A stretch of DNA of 41,136 nt from Fibrobacterota bacterium (GTDB lineage Bacteria; Fibrobacterota; Fibrobacteria; UBA11236), in assembly GCA_028287505.1 (NCBI GenBank), contig JAQBPN010000090.1:1-41136 (forward strand). Direction: 5' to 3'. The notes under the pieces are model-generated. The model was not told where the DNA came from. It saw only the letters and a list, made by a program, of their open reading frames with translations, and ran no database searches. Below, in pieces: positions 24,610 through 31,236 of this stretch. The translations under genes were made by a program, and so were the position numbers. Numbering within the stretch: position 1 is the stretch's first letter; each line of letters starts with the position of its first letter.

Positions 24610-25193
24610 CAGCCTTTCTTGACCCGGAAGGTATCGAGATGGATTTTTATGGAAGCGCCTCTCCGTCCCGATATCGGGGCGACCACCGGCCCTTTTCCTG
24701 ATTTGGGCGTCGTCGCGGTCACTGGGGTTTCCTTGGCGTTCTGGGTAACCTCGAAGGATGTGAGGGCCATGACCCTGCGGCTGTTTTCCAACTTGGAGCA
24801 GAATTCCCCGAAGCTGAAGAAATCCCCTTCCAGTTCAATGTCATATCCATTGGTGGTGACCCTGCCCTGAGTGGTCGGAAGGCCGGGGCGCACGGAGACC
24901 AGTCGCATCTTCAAATCCGTGACGCAGGAGGTCAGGAAATCGAACAGGATGGACTCTTGGGATACCGTATCCTTTTGGCCGGCGAAATCCATATTGCGGT
25001 AGACGAGATCGCGCACGTGGTTCAGGTTTTCAGAAACGATCTTTGCCGTGGCAAGTTGATTGGACGTGACGATGCGCTGTTTTTCCAATTCCTTGAAGCG
25101 GGGAACGAATCGCGAAGTATACATGATATCGGCGGGAATCACGCATACGGCGACAACGGCCATGGCTGCCAGCAGGGATTCACTCGATTTCAT
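24609..25193 (-). CDS. pilO: PilO-like pilus assembly protein
   Basis: I start at the ATG at 25193 (MKSSESLLAAMAVVAVC...), which forms a four-base ATGA overlap with the pilN-like stop and has GGAAAG seven bases upstream; this gives 194 residues. The protein has one N-terminal transmembrane helix (about 5-23). A coiled-coil helix follows (FKELEKQRIVTSNQLATAKIVSENLNHV), then a ferredoxin-like domain with YDIELEGDFFSFGEFCSKLENSRRVMALTSFEV, the typical PilO/GspM pattern. PilO pairs with PilN in the inner-membrane alignment complex. The C-terminus carries a Thr/Pro/Lys-rich insertion before the last strand. Confidence 0.85.
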   Translation of the reverse strand: MKSSESLLAAMAVVAVCVIPADIMYTSRFVPRFKELEKQRIVTSNQLATAKIVSENLNHVRDLVYRNMDFAGQKDTVSQESILFDFLTSCVTDLKMRLVSVRPGLPTTQGRVTTNGYDIELEGDFFSFGEFCSKLENSRRVMALTSFEVTQNAKETPVTATTPKSGKGPVVAPISGRRGASIKIHLDTFRVKKG

Positions 25194-25783
25194 TGGGATA
25201 CTTTCCATTTCGAAGTGAACGCGGAGAAATCGAATGCGACGCGCGTCCCGTCTTCCTTGCGATCGGCCATATTCAGCTGAAGTTTGGTAAAGGTATTGGA
25301 AAACGTAGTATCGCTCCGGAGCCGATTGAGATATTGATCGAGAACCAACAATTGATCCTGCTGAGGGTTCGCATATCCGTATCCGGTCACCTTGAGGAGG
25401 TTGTTGTTGTATGTGAAGCCGGTAATCCAGTAGTTTTCAGGCAGATGCTTGGCCATTGACGCCAGCTTCTTGGTCCAGAGGCCCCCCTTGCCCTGAAGAT
25501 CGTTCAGAAGCTCGATGTCCGACTTGTCCACGATCAACCGTGCGGCCGTATATTTCTGGTACTCCTGTTGCAGCCTATGGACCTTGTCTTTCTCAATCGT
25601 CAGCACATGTTCCATTTGCGCGATGGTCAGGCCGGAATAGAGGAGGGAGAGGACGAAGAATCCGAAACAGCCGAGCCCCAGGATGACCGCGAGGCGTTGC
25701 TGGCGCTCAGATTTTACTTCCCGTTCGCGCAGATCGCGGATCAGATTAAGACGATAGAGGCTCAGGCCCGATTTGGCGATCAT
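25190..25783 (-). CDS. pilN: PilN-like pilus assembly protein
   Basis: The 197-residue protein has the PilN layout. A short cytoplasmic N-terminus contains LYRLNLIRDLRERE, like the PilM-binding INLLP-type motif. One transmembrane helix follows (about 31-54, LAVILGLGCFGFFVLSLLYSGL), then a coiled coil (MEHVLTIEKDKVHRLQQEYQKY) and a ferredoxin-like domain starting at WTKKLASMAKHLPENYWITGFTYNNNLLKVTGYG. It would bind PilM in the cytoplasm and PilO in the periplasm. The gene overlaps both neighbours by four bases (ATGA junctions), consistent with coupled translation of the complex. Confidence 0.9.
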   Translation of the reverse strand: MIAKSGLSLYRLNLIRDLREREVKSERQQRLAVILGLGCFGFFVLSLLYSGLTIAQMEHVLTIEKDKVHRLQQEYQKYTAARLIVDKSDIELLNDLQGKGGLWTKKLASMAKHLPENYWITGFTYNNNLLKVTGYGYANPQQDQLLVLDQYLNRLRSDTTFSNTFTKLQLNMADRKEDGTRVAFDFSAFTSKWKVSQ

Positions 25784-26730
25784 AGTTCGCCTCTCAAGGC
25801 CAAGGCCACGGCCAGGTCGAACCGGCCTGGAACTGGTTCGCGAATGGAACCCATCTTTCCAGCCAAATCCATCTTATTGATGGGAAGCCCGGTAATGTTG
25901 CTGATCCGATTCGTAAGAAGCTCCTGATCGAGGTATTCACCCAGCAAAAGTATTTCCTGGAATCCGGAAATCTGCTCATTCTTTTCATAAAAGATCAGGG
26001 AGCGGGAAATCTCATCGGCCAAAGAGCGGATGCGTTTATCGCGGTCCCCGGCCGAGGCATTCGGCCCGAAAACGTCTTCCGCCGCGAAATAGACGTTGCG
26101 GTTGAAGAATGACGTGTGCTCGCTATCGATCACGATGGTGGAAACCTGCGGACCCACATGCAAAGCCACCAAGGGATGATCCCCTTCCCGGCCTCCTTTC
26201 CAGGCCCAAAGCGCATTCGCAACCGCCACTGGAAGCACATCCACGGCAACGGCCCTGAGGCCCGCCTTTTCCAACAGTTTCAGGTGACGGCTGAGCAGGG
26301 AGTTCGAGGCCAGCGCCACCATTACTTGCACGAGCCCGCCGCTCGATCCGGCATCTTCATCCAATACTTCATAATCCAGTGTGGATGTAGCCACTTCGAA
26401 ATGGACGGTTTTTCTGAGCTCGAGGCGCAGGGCCTGTTCCATTTCCTCAGCCCCGAGTTTCCTGAAGGGGATCTGGGTGGCGAACACCTGCTTGCCGGCG
26501 AGGCAGGCGATTACCGAATCGCGGGATCCGATATTCAGCAGCCCTTTGATCCGGCGGAAGCCGTCCAGAAGACCGCGGTCTTCCGAGAAATCGCCCTTGA
26601 GTTCCTCCATGCGATCCACGGTATAACCCCCGCGGCCATCGGAAGACAGCCGCGCGGATCGGATCGCTTGGTGATCGTGCTCAATGCCGATTGTGAATCC
26701 GGGTTTGGATGTCTGTATGGTGCGCTTCAT
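25780..26730 (-). CDS. pilM: PilM-like cytoplasmic pilus assembly protein
   Basis: From the ATG at 26730 the protein is 316 residues, beginning MKRTIQTSKPGFTIGIEHDH. The open frame extends upstream to 26883, but that part overlaps the PilX-like gene and has no PilM-like character. The remaining sequence follows the PilM/FtsA actin-like fold: an early GIEHDHQAIRSARL strand pair, the CLAGKQVFATQIPFRKLGAEEMEQALRLELRKTVHFE segment typical of PilM, VALASNSLLSRHLKLLEKAGLRAVAVDVLPVA, a nucleotide-type VALHVGPQVSTIVI, and EILLLGEYLDQELLTNRI. PilM binds PilN's N-terminus on the cytoplasmic face. No strong ribosome-binding site is visible. It lies 49 bases downstream of the PilX-like gene. Confidence 0.88.
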   Translation of the reverse strand: MKRTIQTSKPGFTIGIEHDHQAIRSARLSSDGRGGYTVDRMEELKGDFSEDRGLLDGFRRIKGLLNIGSRDSVIACLAGKQVFATQIPFRKLGAEEMEQALRLELRKTVHFEVATSTLDYEVLDEDAGSSGGLVQVMVALASNSLLSRHLKLLEKAGLRAVAVDVLPVAVANALWAWKGGREGDHPLVALHVGPQVSTIVIDSEHTSFFNRNVYFAAEDVFGPNASAGDRDKRIRSLADEISRSLIFYEKNEQISGFQEILLLGEYLDQELLTNRISNITGLPINKMDLAGKMGSIREPVPGRFDLAVALALRGEL

Positions 26731-26779
26731 GGCGATCCAGTCGGGGATGGTAAGAATTTTGTTTTCGGGACGTCGGTTT

Positions 26780-27262
26780 TCATGGAGATCGCCAATTTGT
26801 GAGGGACACGATGGGAGCGCCATCGACGGCAAGGGGACCGGCGGCATCCACATCCCAGGAGTATTGAACGGTTTCGCTTCCATGGACTGCGCGGGAGATT
26901 ACGGTTTTGGGGGCACTGGGAGCGATAGCCGGAGCATTGTCAACGACGGTGACGGTGACCAAGGAGCCATTTTCAAAAGCGGCGTTGGTAAACAGGATCT
27001 GGCTGCTTCCGAGCCAACCCTGATTCGTTCCGATGAAATTAACACCTTTCTTGCGCAACCATCCAACCCCCATCATCAACCCGGATTCCGCGTCATTAGC
27101 ACACCCCATGCGACGGTAGGTATTGTCTTCATCATTCCGGGAATTGCCGCCGACGAGCATAAGGCTGGCCGCGGCCATGGACATGATTATGGAAAGGCCC
27201 AGTACGGCGACCAGGACGGAGCCTTTCTGGCTTACCACGGACGGCTGACGGCATTGCGGCAT
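26780..27262 (-). CDS. PilX-like minor pilin
   Basis: The 160-residue product has a hydrophobic N-terminal helix preceded by QKG (QKGSVLVAVLGLSIIMSMAAASLMLVG), the PilX/GspK pattern. Its residue 5 after the glycine is Ala rather than Glu, as is usual for that pilin type. The rest (NDEDNTYRRMGCANDAESGLMMGVGWLRKKG...) resembles PilX proteins, where AxxxAExG follows the helix. PilX-like proteins form part of the pilus tip priming complex. The first ATG overlaps the PilW-like gene by 31 bases; a GTG at 27238 would give a shorter leader and is an alternative. It follows the PilV- and PilW-like genes in the common minor-pilin order. Confidence 0.8.
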   Translation of the reverse strand: MPQCRQPSVVSQKGSVLVAVLGLSIIMSMAAASLMLVGGNSRNDEDNTYRRMGCANDAESGLMMGVGWLRKKGVNFIGTNQGWLGSSQILFTNAAFENGSLVTVTVVDNAPAIAPSAPKTVISRAVHGSETVQYSWDVDAAGPLAVDGAPIVSLTNWRSP

Positions 27263-27831
27263 ACGACCGATTCGGTTTGTACTGGCAGGGAGTCCCGGAC
27301 ACCGGCCACTCGCATGTCATAGTGGAGATTGAAGCTGACGGCCTGGCTTTTGTCCGTAATTTCGAAAATCCCACCGGATTTCAGGTTGTAGGGATTCGTA
27401 TTGATAGTGACCTTGACCGTATCCGATCCGACAATGAACGGTTTCCAATCGGGGTCCCCAGGAAGACGCTCCTGCAACCGGCCGATGGGGTTGCCTACGG
27501 AAAGTCTAACCACCCGGTAACCTTTGATCATTGCTTTGGCGGCATTGCAAAAAACCACTCCGTCCAAATTCAGTTGATCGATCGGATCCCCTACGGGGCA
27601 TCCCCCTACTCCTGCTTCCGAGGTTGAATAGACATAAGTAGCGCTGACGGCGGTCTGGTGGATTTCCTCGGAAACCACATCCGCGATTTGCGACAGGCGC
27701 ATCTGGGTGGAATTGGAGGACAATTGCGAGTTGTTGACTCTGAGAAGCGTGATGACCACCCCGGGAATGATCACGGAAATTATTCCCGCGACCATGGCTT
27801 CGATCAGGGTGAATCCTCTTTGGGCCTTCAT
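27232..27831 (-). CDS. PilW-like prepilin
   Basis: The 199-residue protein begins MKAQRG-FTLIEAMVAGIIS, a short class III signal peptide with cleavage after Gly6, Phe at +1 and Glu at +5, processed by a prepilin peptidase that is not encoded here. The size and the LSSNSTQMRLSQIADVVSEEIHQTA helix followed by a beta-rich domain (YRVVRLSVGNPIGRL..., GIFEITDKSQAVSFNLHYDM) suit PilW/GspJ-type minor pilins. It contains cysteines in GGCPVG, VFCNAA and VVCRNA that may form disulfides. It overlaps the PilV-like stop by four bases. Confidence 0.85.
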   Translation of the reverse strand: MKAQRGFTLIEAMVAGIISVIIPGVVITLLRVNNSQLSSNSTQMRLSQIADVVSEEIHQTAVSATYVYSTSEAGVGGCPVGDPIDQLNLDGVVFCNAAKAMIKGYRVVRLSVGNPIGRLQERLPGDPDWKPFIVGSDTVKVTINTNPYNLKSGGIFEITDKSQAVSFNLHYDMRVAGVRDSLPVQTESVVCRNAVSRPW

Positions 27832-28265
27832 TTTACCCTCGTAATCCGCTTGCTTATGGTGACGTTTTGGTTTTGGCCGTTCTCGCTCCAGGCAACCTTG
27901 GAGTCGAGACTTTGGTACTCGACGTCCACTCCCAGAATATTGACCGTGTGGAGTCCCGCGGTGACCGTTCTATTGGCGGGAACGGCGACCAGCCCAGGCC
28001 CATCGTCCAAATTGATGGGCGCGTCCATTTCTCCCACGGGGTACCTGATGAAGTGATGGGCGAGATCTTCGAGTTCCTCCTGCGCGATGACGCGGGCCTG
28101 GCGGTTATGTTCATTGATCGATCGTAGCAGAGAGGAATTTATGATCATGGCGGAGACGGCCGAAACAGTCAGCCCCAATATGATAGAAGCGACGAGGACC
28201 TCCACCAAGGTAAAGCCGGCTTCCCCGAAGCTTGCTTTTGGGGGGAAATGCGTGCGTTCGGGCAT
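27828..28265 (-). CDS. PilV-like prepilin
   Basis: The 145-residue protein has a 17-residue leader ending GEAG followed by FTLVEVLVASIILGL, a class III prepilin signal with Glu+5. The post-helix sequence (SSLLRSINEHNRQARVIAQEELEDLAHHF) matches the PilV/GspI type, in which AxxxAxxxLE motifs precede a small beta domain (TVTAGLHTVNILGVDVEYQSL...VTISKRITRV). It would be part of the minor pilin complex. The gene lies 16 bases after the upstream prepilin gene and overlaps the PilW-like gene by four bases. AAGGGAA lies upstream of the start, at somewhat long spacing. Confidence 0.85.
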   Translation of the reverse strand: MPERTHFPPKASFGEAGFTLVEVLVASIILGLTVSAVSAMIINSSLLRSINEHNRQARVIAQEELEDLAHHFIRYPVGEMDAPINLDDGPGLVAVPANRTVTAGLHTVNILGVDVEYQSLDSKVAWSENGQNQNVTISKRITRVK

Positions 28266-28281
28266 TGTCGGATGGATTCCC

Positions 28282-28659
28282 TTAGAATTTTGCCGCGGCC
28301 ATGGCCGTGTCGCCAGGATTGGACTGTTCGGTGACGATCACGTAAACCTGATCCTCGGAAATTTTCACGTCGAATTGGGTGGCATTGGGCAGGACCAGGG
28401 CAGCGTTCAGGGTTGCCGTGGTCGGTGCTGCTCCGGTCCTTCTCTTGATGGAACTCGCGGTAATGGCGGCCGTCTGGGCCAAAGCAAGGGCCGCCTGCCT
28501 TTTTTGGCTTTTGATGTAACTCGAATAAACGGGGATCGCAACCGCTGCCAGGATGGCCACGATTATCGAAACAACCAATACCTCGACCAGGACGAAACCC
28601 GTCCGAGCTTCCCGGGAAGCACCGCTCCCCGGGCTCATGTCAGGCCTATTCCAGGGCAT
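28282..28659 (-). CDS. Type IV prepilin, minor or alternative major pilin
   Basis: The 125-residue product has a leader ending ARTG followed by FVLVEVLVVSIIVAILAAVA, a class III signal with Val at +2 where Thr is usual, and Glu+5. The post-helix part (IPVYSSYIKSQKRQAALALAQTAAITASSIKRR) is that of PilE/GspG-type pilins with the Pro kink IPVY, ending in a small beta domain. It lacks cysteines. Two starts are possible: 28659 (21-residue leader) and 28638 (14-residue leader, with AGG seven bases upstream). It follows the major pilin candidate by five bases, so it was probably produced by duplication or is a cotranscribed partner subunit. Confidence 0.85.
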   Translation of the reverse strand: MPWNRPDMSPGSGASREARTGFVLVEVLVVSIIVAILAAVAIPVYSSYIKSQKRQAALALAQTAAITASSIKRRTGAAPTTATLNAALVLPNATQFDVKISEDQVYVIVTEQSNPGDTAMAAAKF

Positions 28660-28664
28660 GGTGG

Positions 28665-29081
28665 CTAGTAATTGTATTTCTGCTCTGTACCACCGGAAAG
28701 GTGTTTCGCGGTAACCGTACCGTTGGTTTTGAGTTTGGAGATCGTGAATTGGATTCCGCTAGGCAATTGCAGGGAACTGGCGGTAATGTCCGTACCGGAA
28801 GAGTCCACCAGGCACTTCGCGGTGATCGCTACGTCGCCTACCGTCGGCGAGCCCTCGGACAACCCAGTGCCTTCCACTTTCCCCGATTGGTTGACGCAGG
28901 AACCCATGAACGAAGCGACGGACCCGGCTGCATTCGCGGCCGCGTTGGTCCTGGAGCTGGTCACATAGCTGGTATACATGGGTACCGCCACCGCGGCCAG
29001 TGCGGCCACGATAATAGCCACCACGATGACTTCGACCAGGGTGAAACCCTGTTGGTTTTTTTTGTTTTTAATCTGATTCAT
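28665..29081 (-). CDS. pilA: Type IV prepilin, probable major pilin
   Basis: The 138-residue protein begins with a 12-residue Lys/Asn/Gln-rich leader ending QQG, then FTLVEVIVVAIIVAALAAVAVP, a textbook class III signal with Phe+1 and Glu+5. The globular part has two cysteines (Cys62 and Cys90) that could close a loop, and a beta-rich C-terminus ending KHLSGGTEQKYNY. It has the best ribosome-binding site of the pilus operon (AGGAG, 29089-29093, seven bases before the ATG), and a 77-base gap precedes it. Both suggest higher expression than its neighbours and hence the major pilin. It is followed closely by a second prepilin gene. Confidence 0.88.
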   Translation of the reverse strand: MNQIKNKKNQQGFTLVEVIVVAIIVAALAAVAVPMYTSYVTSSRTNAAANAAGSVASFMGSCVNQSGKVEGTGLSEGSPTVGDVAITAKCLVDSSGTDITASSLQLPSGIQFTISKLKTNGTVTAKHLSGGTEQKYNY

Positions 29082-29158
29082 TTTCTTTCTCCTGAAATAG
29101 AATTGAATAGTGATTCACCGACCTGCACACGAAAGCTCTTAATATGCTGCTCCACACT
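29082..29158 (-). promoter_or_regulatory. pilA: Leader region of the major pilin gene with strong ribosome-binding site
   Basis: This 77-base gap is the only sizeable one inside the assembly block from pilC to pilQ. It contains AGGAG at 29089-29093 at ideal spacing and is AT-richer than the surrounding genes. An internal promoter is plausible, but I find no sigma70 or sigma54 pair that is convincing. Confidence 0.4.
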
Positions 29159-30397
29159 TCATTGGATGTATTTTCCAATCATGAAAATCGGGAGGTAAAG
29201 CGAGAAAAGGATGCCGCCCACGATGCTGCCCAGCGATACGATGAGGACAGGCTCGATGATGGACGATAAGGAATCCACGACGCTGCGGACTTCCCGCTCA
29301 TAGAATTCGGCCGCCTTGGCCAACAGTTCATCCACGCGGCCGCTGGACTCGCCCGTGGCCACCAACTGGATCACCAGCACGGGGAAAAGCCCGCTGGCCT
29401 CCAGCGACTCGCTGAGCAGATCGCCTTTCCTGAGGCTGGCGAAAATCCCCTCCAGGCTTTTTCCAAAATAGCGATTGTTTACGGTAGCGCCGGCGATTTC
29501 CGTGGCCTTGAGGATGGGCGTACCCGCTCCCATCAGCAGCGACATGGTGCGGCAATAGGTCGCCCAAATGTTCTTCTGCAAGATGCCACCGAACACGGGA
29601 ACGCGGAGGACGTTTTTCTGGAAAGCGACCTTGAACTCATCCCGGGTCATTAGGTATTTGAAAAGAATGAAAAGCAAAACGGCGGAGACGAAACAAAGAA
29701 CCGTATTCTGCCGGACAACGTGGGAAATCAATATCAGCATCCGGGTCGGGGGAGGCAAGACCGCATTCATGCTTCCGTAAATGGATTCAAACGTGGGAAC
29801 CAGCTTCCACATGATGCCCAGCATCATGACACCCACGAACCCGCCGATGAAAATGGGATAGCGCATGGCGGTCTTGATCTTCCCGCGCATGATTTCCACG
29901 CTCTCCATGTAATCGGCCAGGCCGTCAAGCACCTTGTCGAGGGCGCCCGCTACTTCTCCCGAATTCACCACCGCCACATACATGGGGCTGAATGCGCCCG
30001 GATGCCTGGCAATGGCATCGGACAAGGTGAACCCGGTGGCGATATCGTCCGCAATCTGCTGGATGATTTTCTTGAACACCGGCTTTTCGCCCTTGGTAAG
30101 CTGATCCAGGGCCTTGGACAAGGGCACACCCTGACCGACCATGGTCGATAATTGCCGCGTGAAAAACACAACGTTCCGGTAGGGGACCTTGTTGCGGGAG
30201 TTCTTTACACTCTCACGGAAGAACTCGGAAATCGATTTGCTCGGACGGATCTCATCGGCGCTCAATTCCTTGACCATGATGGGAAGGAAATCCTTTTGGG
30301 TCAGGCGCTCGAGCACCTCATCGGCGGTCACGCCGTCCATGGTGCCCAACAGCACCCGGTCCTCCCGGTCCCTGACTTTGTAGCTGAATTTTGCCAT
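29159..30397 (-). CDS. pilC: PilC/GspF inner-membrane platform protein
   Basis: The 412-residue protein is the polytopic core on which PilB acts. It starts MAKFSYKVRDREDRVLLGTMDG, the usual PilC/GspF opening. It contains two homologous T2SSF domains (about 70-195 and 272-395), seen in FTRQLSTMVGQGVPLSKALDQL and again in YCRTMSLLMGAGTPILKATEI, each followed by GFTLSDAI/GDLLSESL-type motifs. Transmembrane helices lie at about 168-190, 220-242 and 375-405. Length is standard. It begins nine bases after the predicted outer-membrane protein gene, linking that gene and the Ig-repeat lipoprotein to the pilus operon. Confidence 0.95.
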   Translation of the reverse strand: MAKFSYKVRDREDRVLLGTMDGVTADEVLERLTQKDFLPIMVKELSADEIRPSKSISEFFRESVKNSRNKVPYRNVVFFTRQLSTMVGQGVPLSKALDQLTKGEKPVFKKIIQQIADDIATGFTLSDAIARHPGAFSPMYVAVVNSGEVAGALDKVLDGLADYMESVEIMRGKIKTAMRYPIFIGGFVGVMMLGIMWKLVPTFESIYGSMNAVLPPPTRMLILISHVVRQNTVLCFVSAVLLFILFKYLMTRDEFKVAFQKNVLRVPVFGGILQKNIWATYCRTMSLLMGAGTPILKATEIAGATVNNRYFGKSLEGIFASLRKGDLLSESLEASGLFPVLVIQLVATGESSGRVDELLAKAAEFYEREVRSVVDSLSSIIEPVLIVSLGSIVGGILFSLYLPIFMIGKYIQ

Positions 30398-30406
30398 GGT
30401 TCTTCG

Positions 30407-31228
30407 CTACTCTATCTCGTCGGCCATTTTCTTCAATCTTTCCTTCATGCGGGAAAAATCGGGAAAATATTTCGAGGAATCCCGGGGGGCTTCGCTCTTG
30501 GTGTTCCATCCCAGCAGGGCCCCGAAGGAGACGCCTACCTGTGCCTCGCGGGGACCGTTCGCCCAATCGGCATCCAATCCCGGGGATACGTCCAGATCCA
30601 CGGTGAGGAAGGCCCGTTCCTTGGGCGACTTCACGGTGCAGCCCAGATAGCCGCGGAAGGCCTCCTGGTTGGAAAATGGCTTTTCGACCCCGCCCGGACC
30701 CTGCATGGTGCCGTCGATGAAGTGCGCGCGCAACCCCGCTTCGATGTCGAAGAATCCGGAGGGCGAAACGACGGCCCCCAGGAACGGATTGGAGATGAAG
30801 CCGGAATAGCGGAAGCCATGGGAATCTTCGCTGTTCAGGTAAAGGGCGCGGGCGCCGGCGGTGACGCGCACCATGTCCGCCGCGAAATAAGGCGAGGACA
30901 GGATAAGGCCGAAGTTGGGAGAGAATCCGAACTCGCCCTGGAAGGCCACGGAGCGATTGGTCTCCACCACCAGGCGATCCAGGCCTACGCCCGCTTCCAA
31001 GGCCACGTAGGGGATGGGCGCATAAGCCAGGGTCAGGGTGTGGATGGTCTCATGGGACGGGACGTCCGCGCTGGTGATGTTCTGGCCGCGGAAGGAGAGT
31101 CCGTATTGCAGGCCCAGGCTCCGGGAATCCATATCCTCGATGGGAAAGGCGGCTTGCGGGGCCTGGGCCAAGGCCGACAGGCATACGAGCGTTGCGAGGG
31201 CTGCCTTCATGGGGTACCGGGTTTCCAT
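30407..31228 (-). CDS. Predicted outer-membrane beta-barrel or exported protein of the pilus operon
   Basis: The 273-residue product has a signal peptide (KAALATLVCLSALAQAPQAAF) followed by many alternating strands with aromatic ends (LGLQYGLSFRGQ, HTLTLAYAPIPYVALEAGVG, GEFGFSPNFGLILSSPYFAADM, VTAGARALYL, FDIEAGLRAHF, AFLTVDLDVSPGLDADW, QVGVSFGALLGW). This suggests a small outer-membrane beta-barrel of about ten strands, although the last ~35 residues form a charged tail (RDSSKYFPDFSRMKERLKKM). I do not recognise a named family. The start at 31228 has AGGAA five bases upstream; a second ATG at 31210 is possible. It lies eight bases from the Ig-repeat gene and nine from pilC, so all three are probably cotranscribed. 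Confidence 0.7.
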   Translation of the reverse strand: METRYPMKAALATLVCLSALAQAPQAAFPIEDMDSRSLGLQYGLSFRGQNITSADVPSHETIHTLTLAYAPIPYVALEAGVGLDRLVVETNRSVAFQGEFGFSPNFGLILSSPYFAADMVRVTAGARALYLNSEDSHGFRYSGFISNPFLGAVVSPSGFFDIEAGLRAHFIDGTMQGPGGVEKPFSNQEAFRGYLGCTVKSPKERAFLTVDLDVSPGLDADWANGPREAQVGVSFGALLGWNTKSEAPRDSSKYFPDFSRMKERLKKMADEIE

Positions 31229-31236
31229 TCGGGTTC

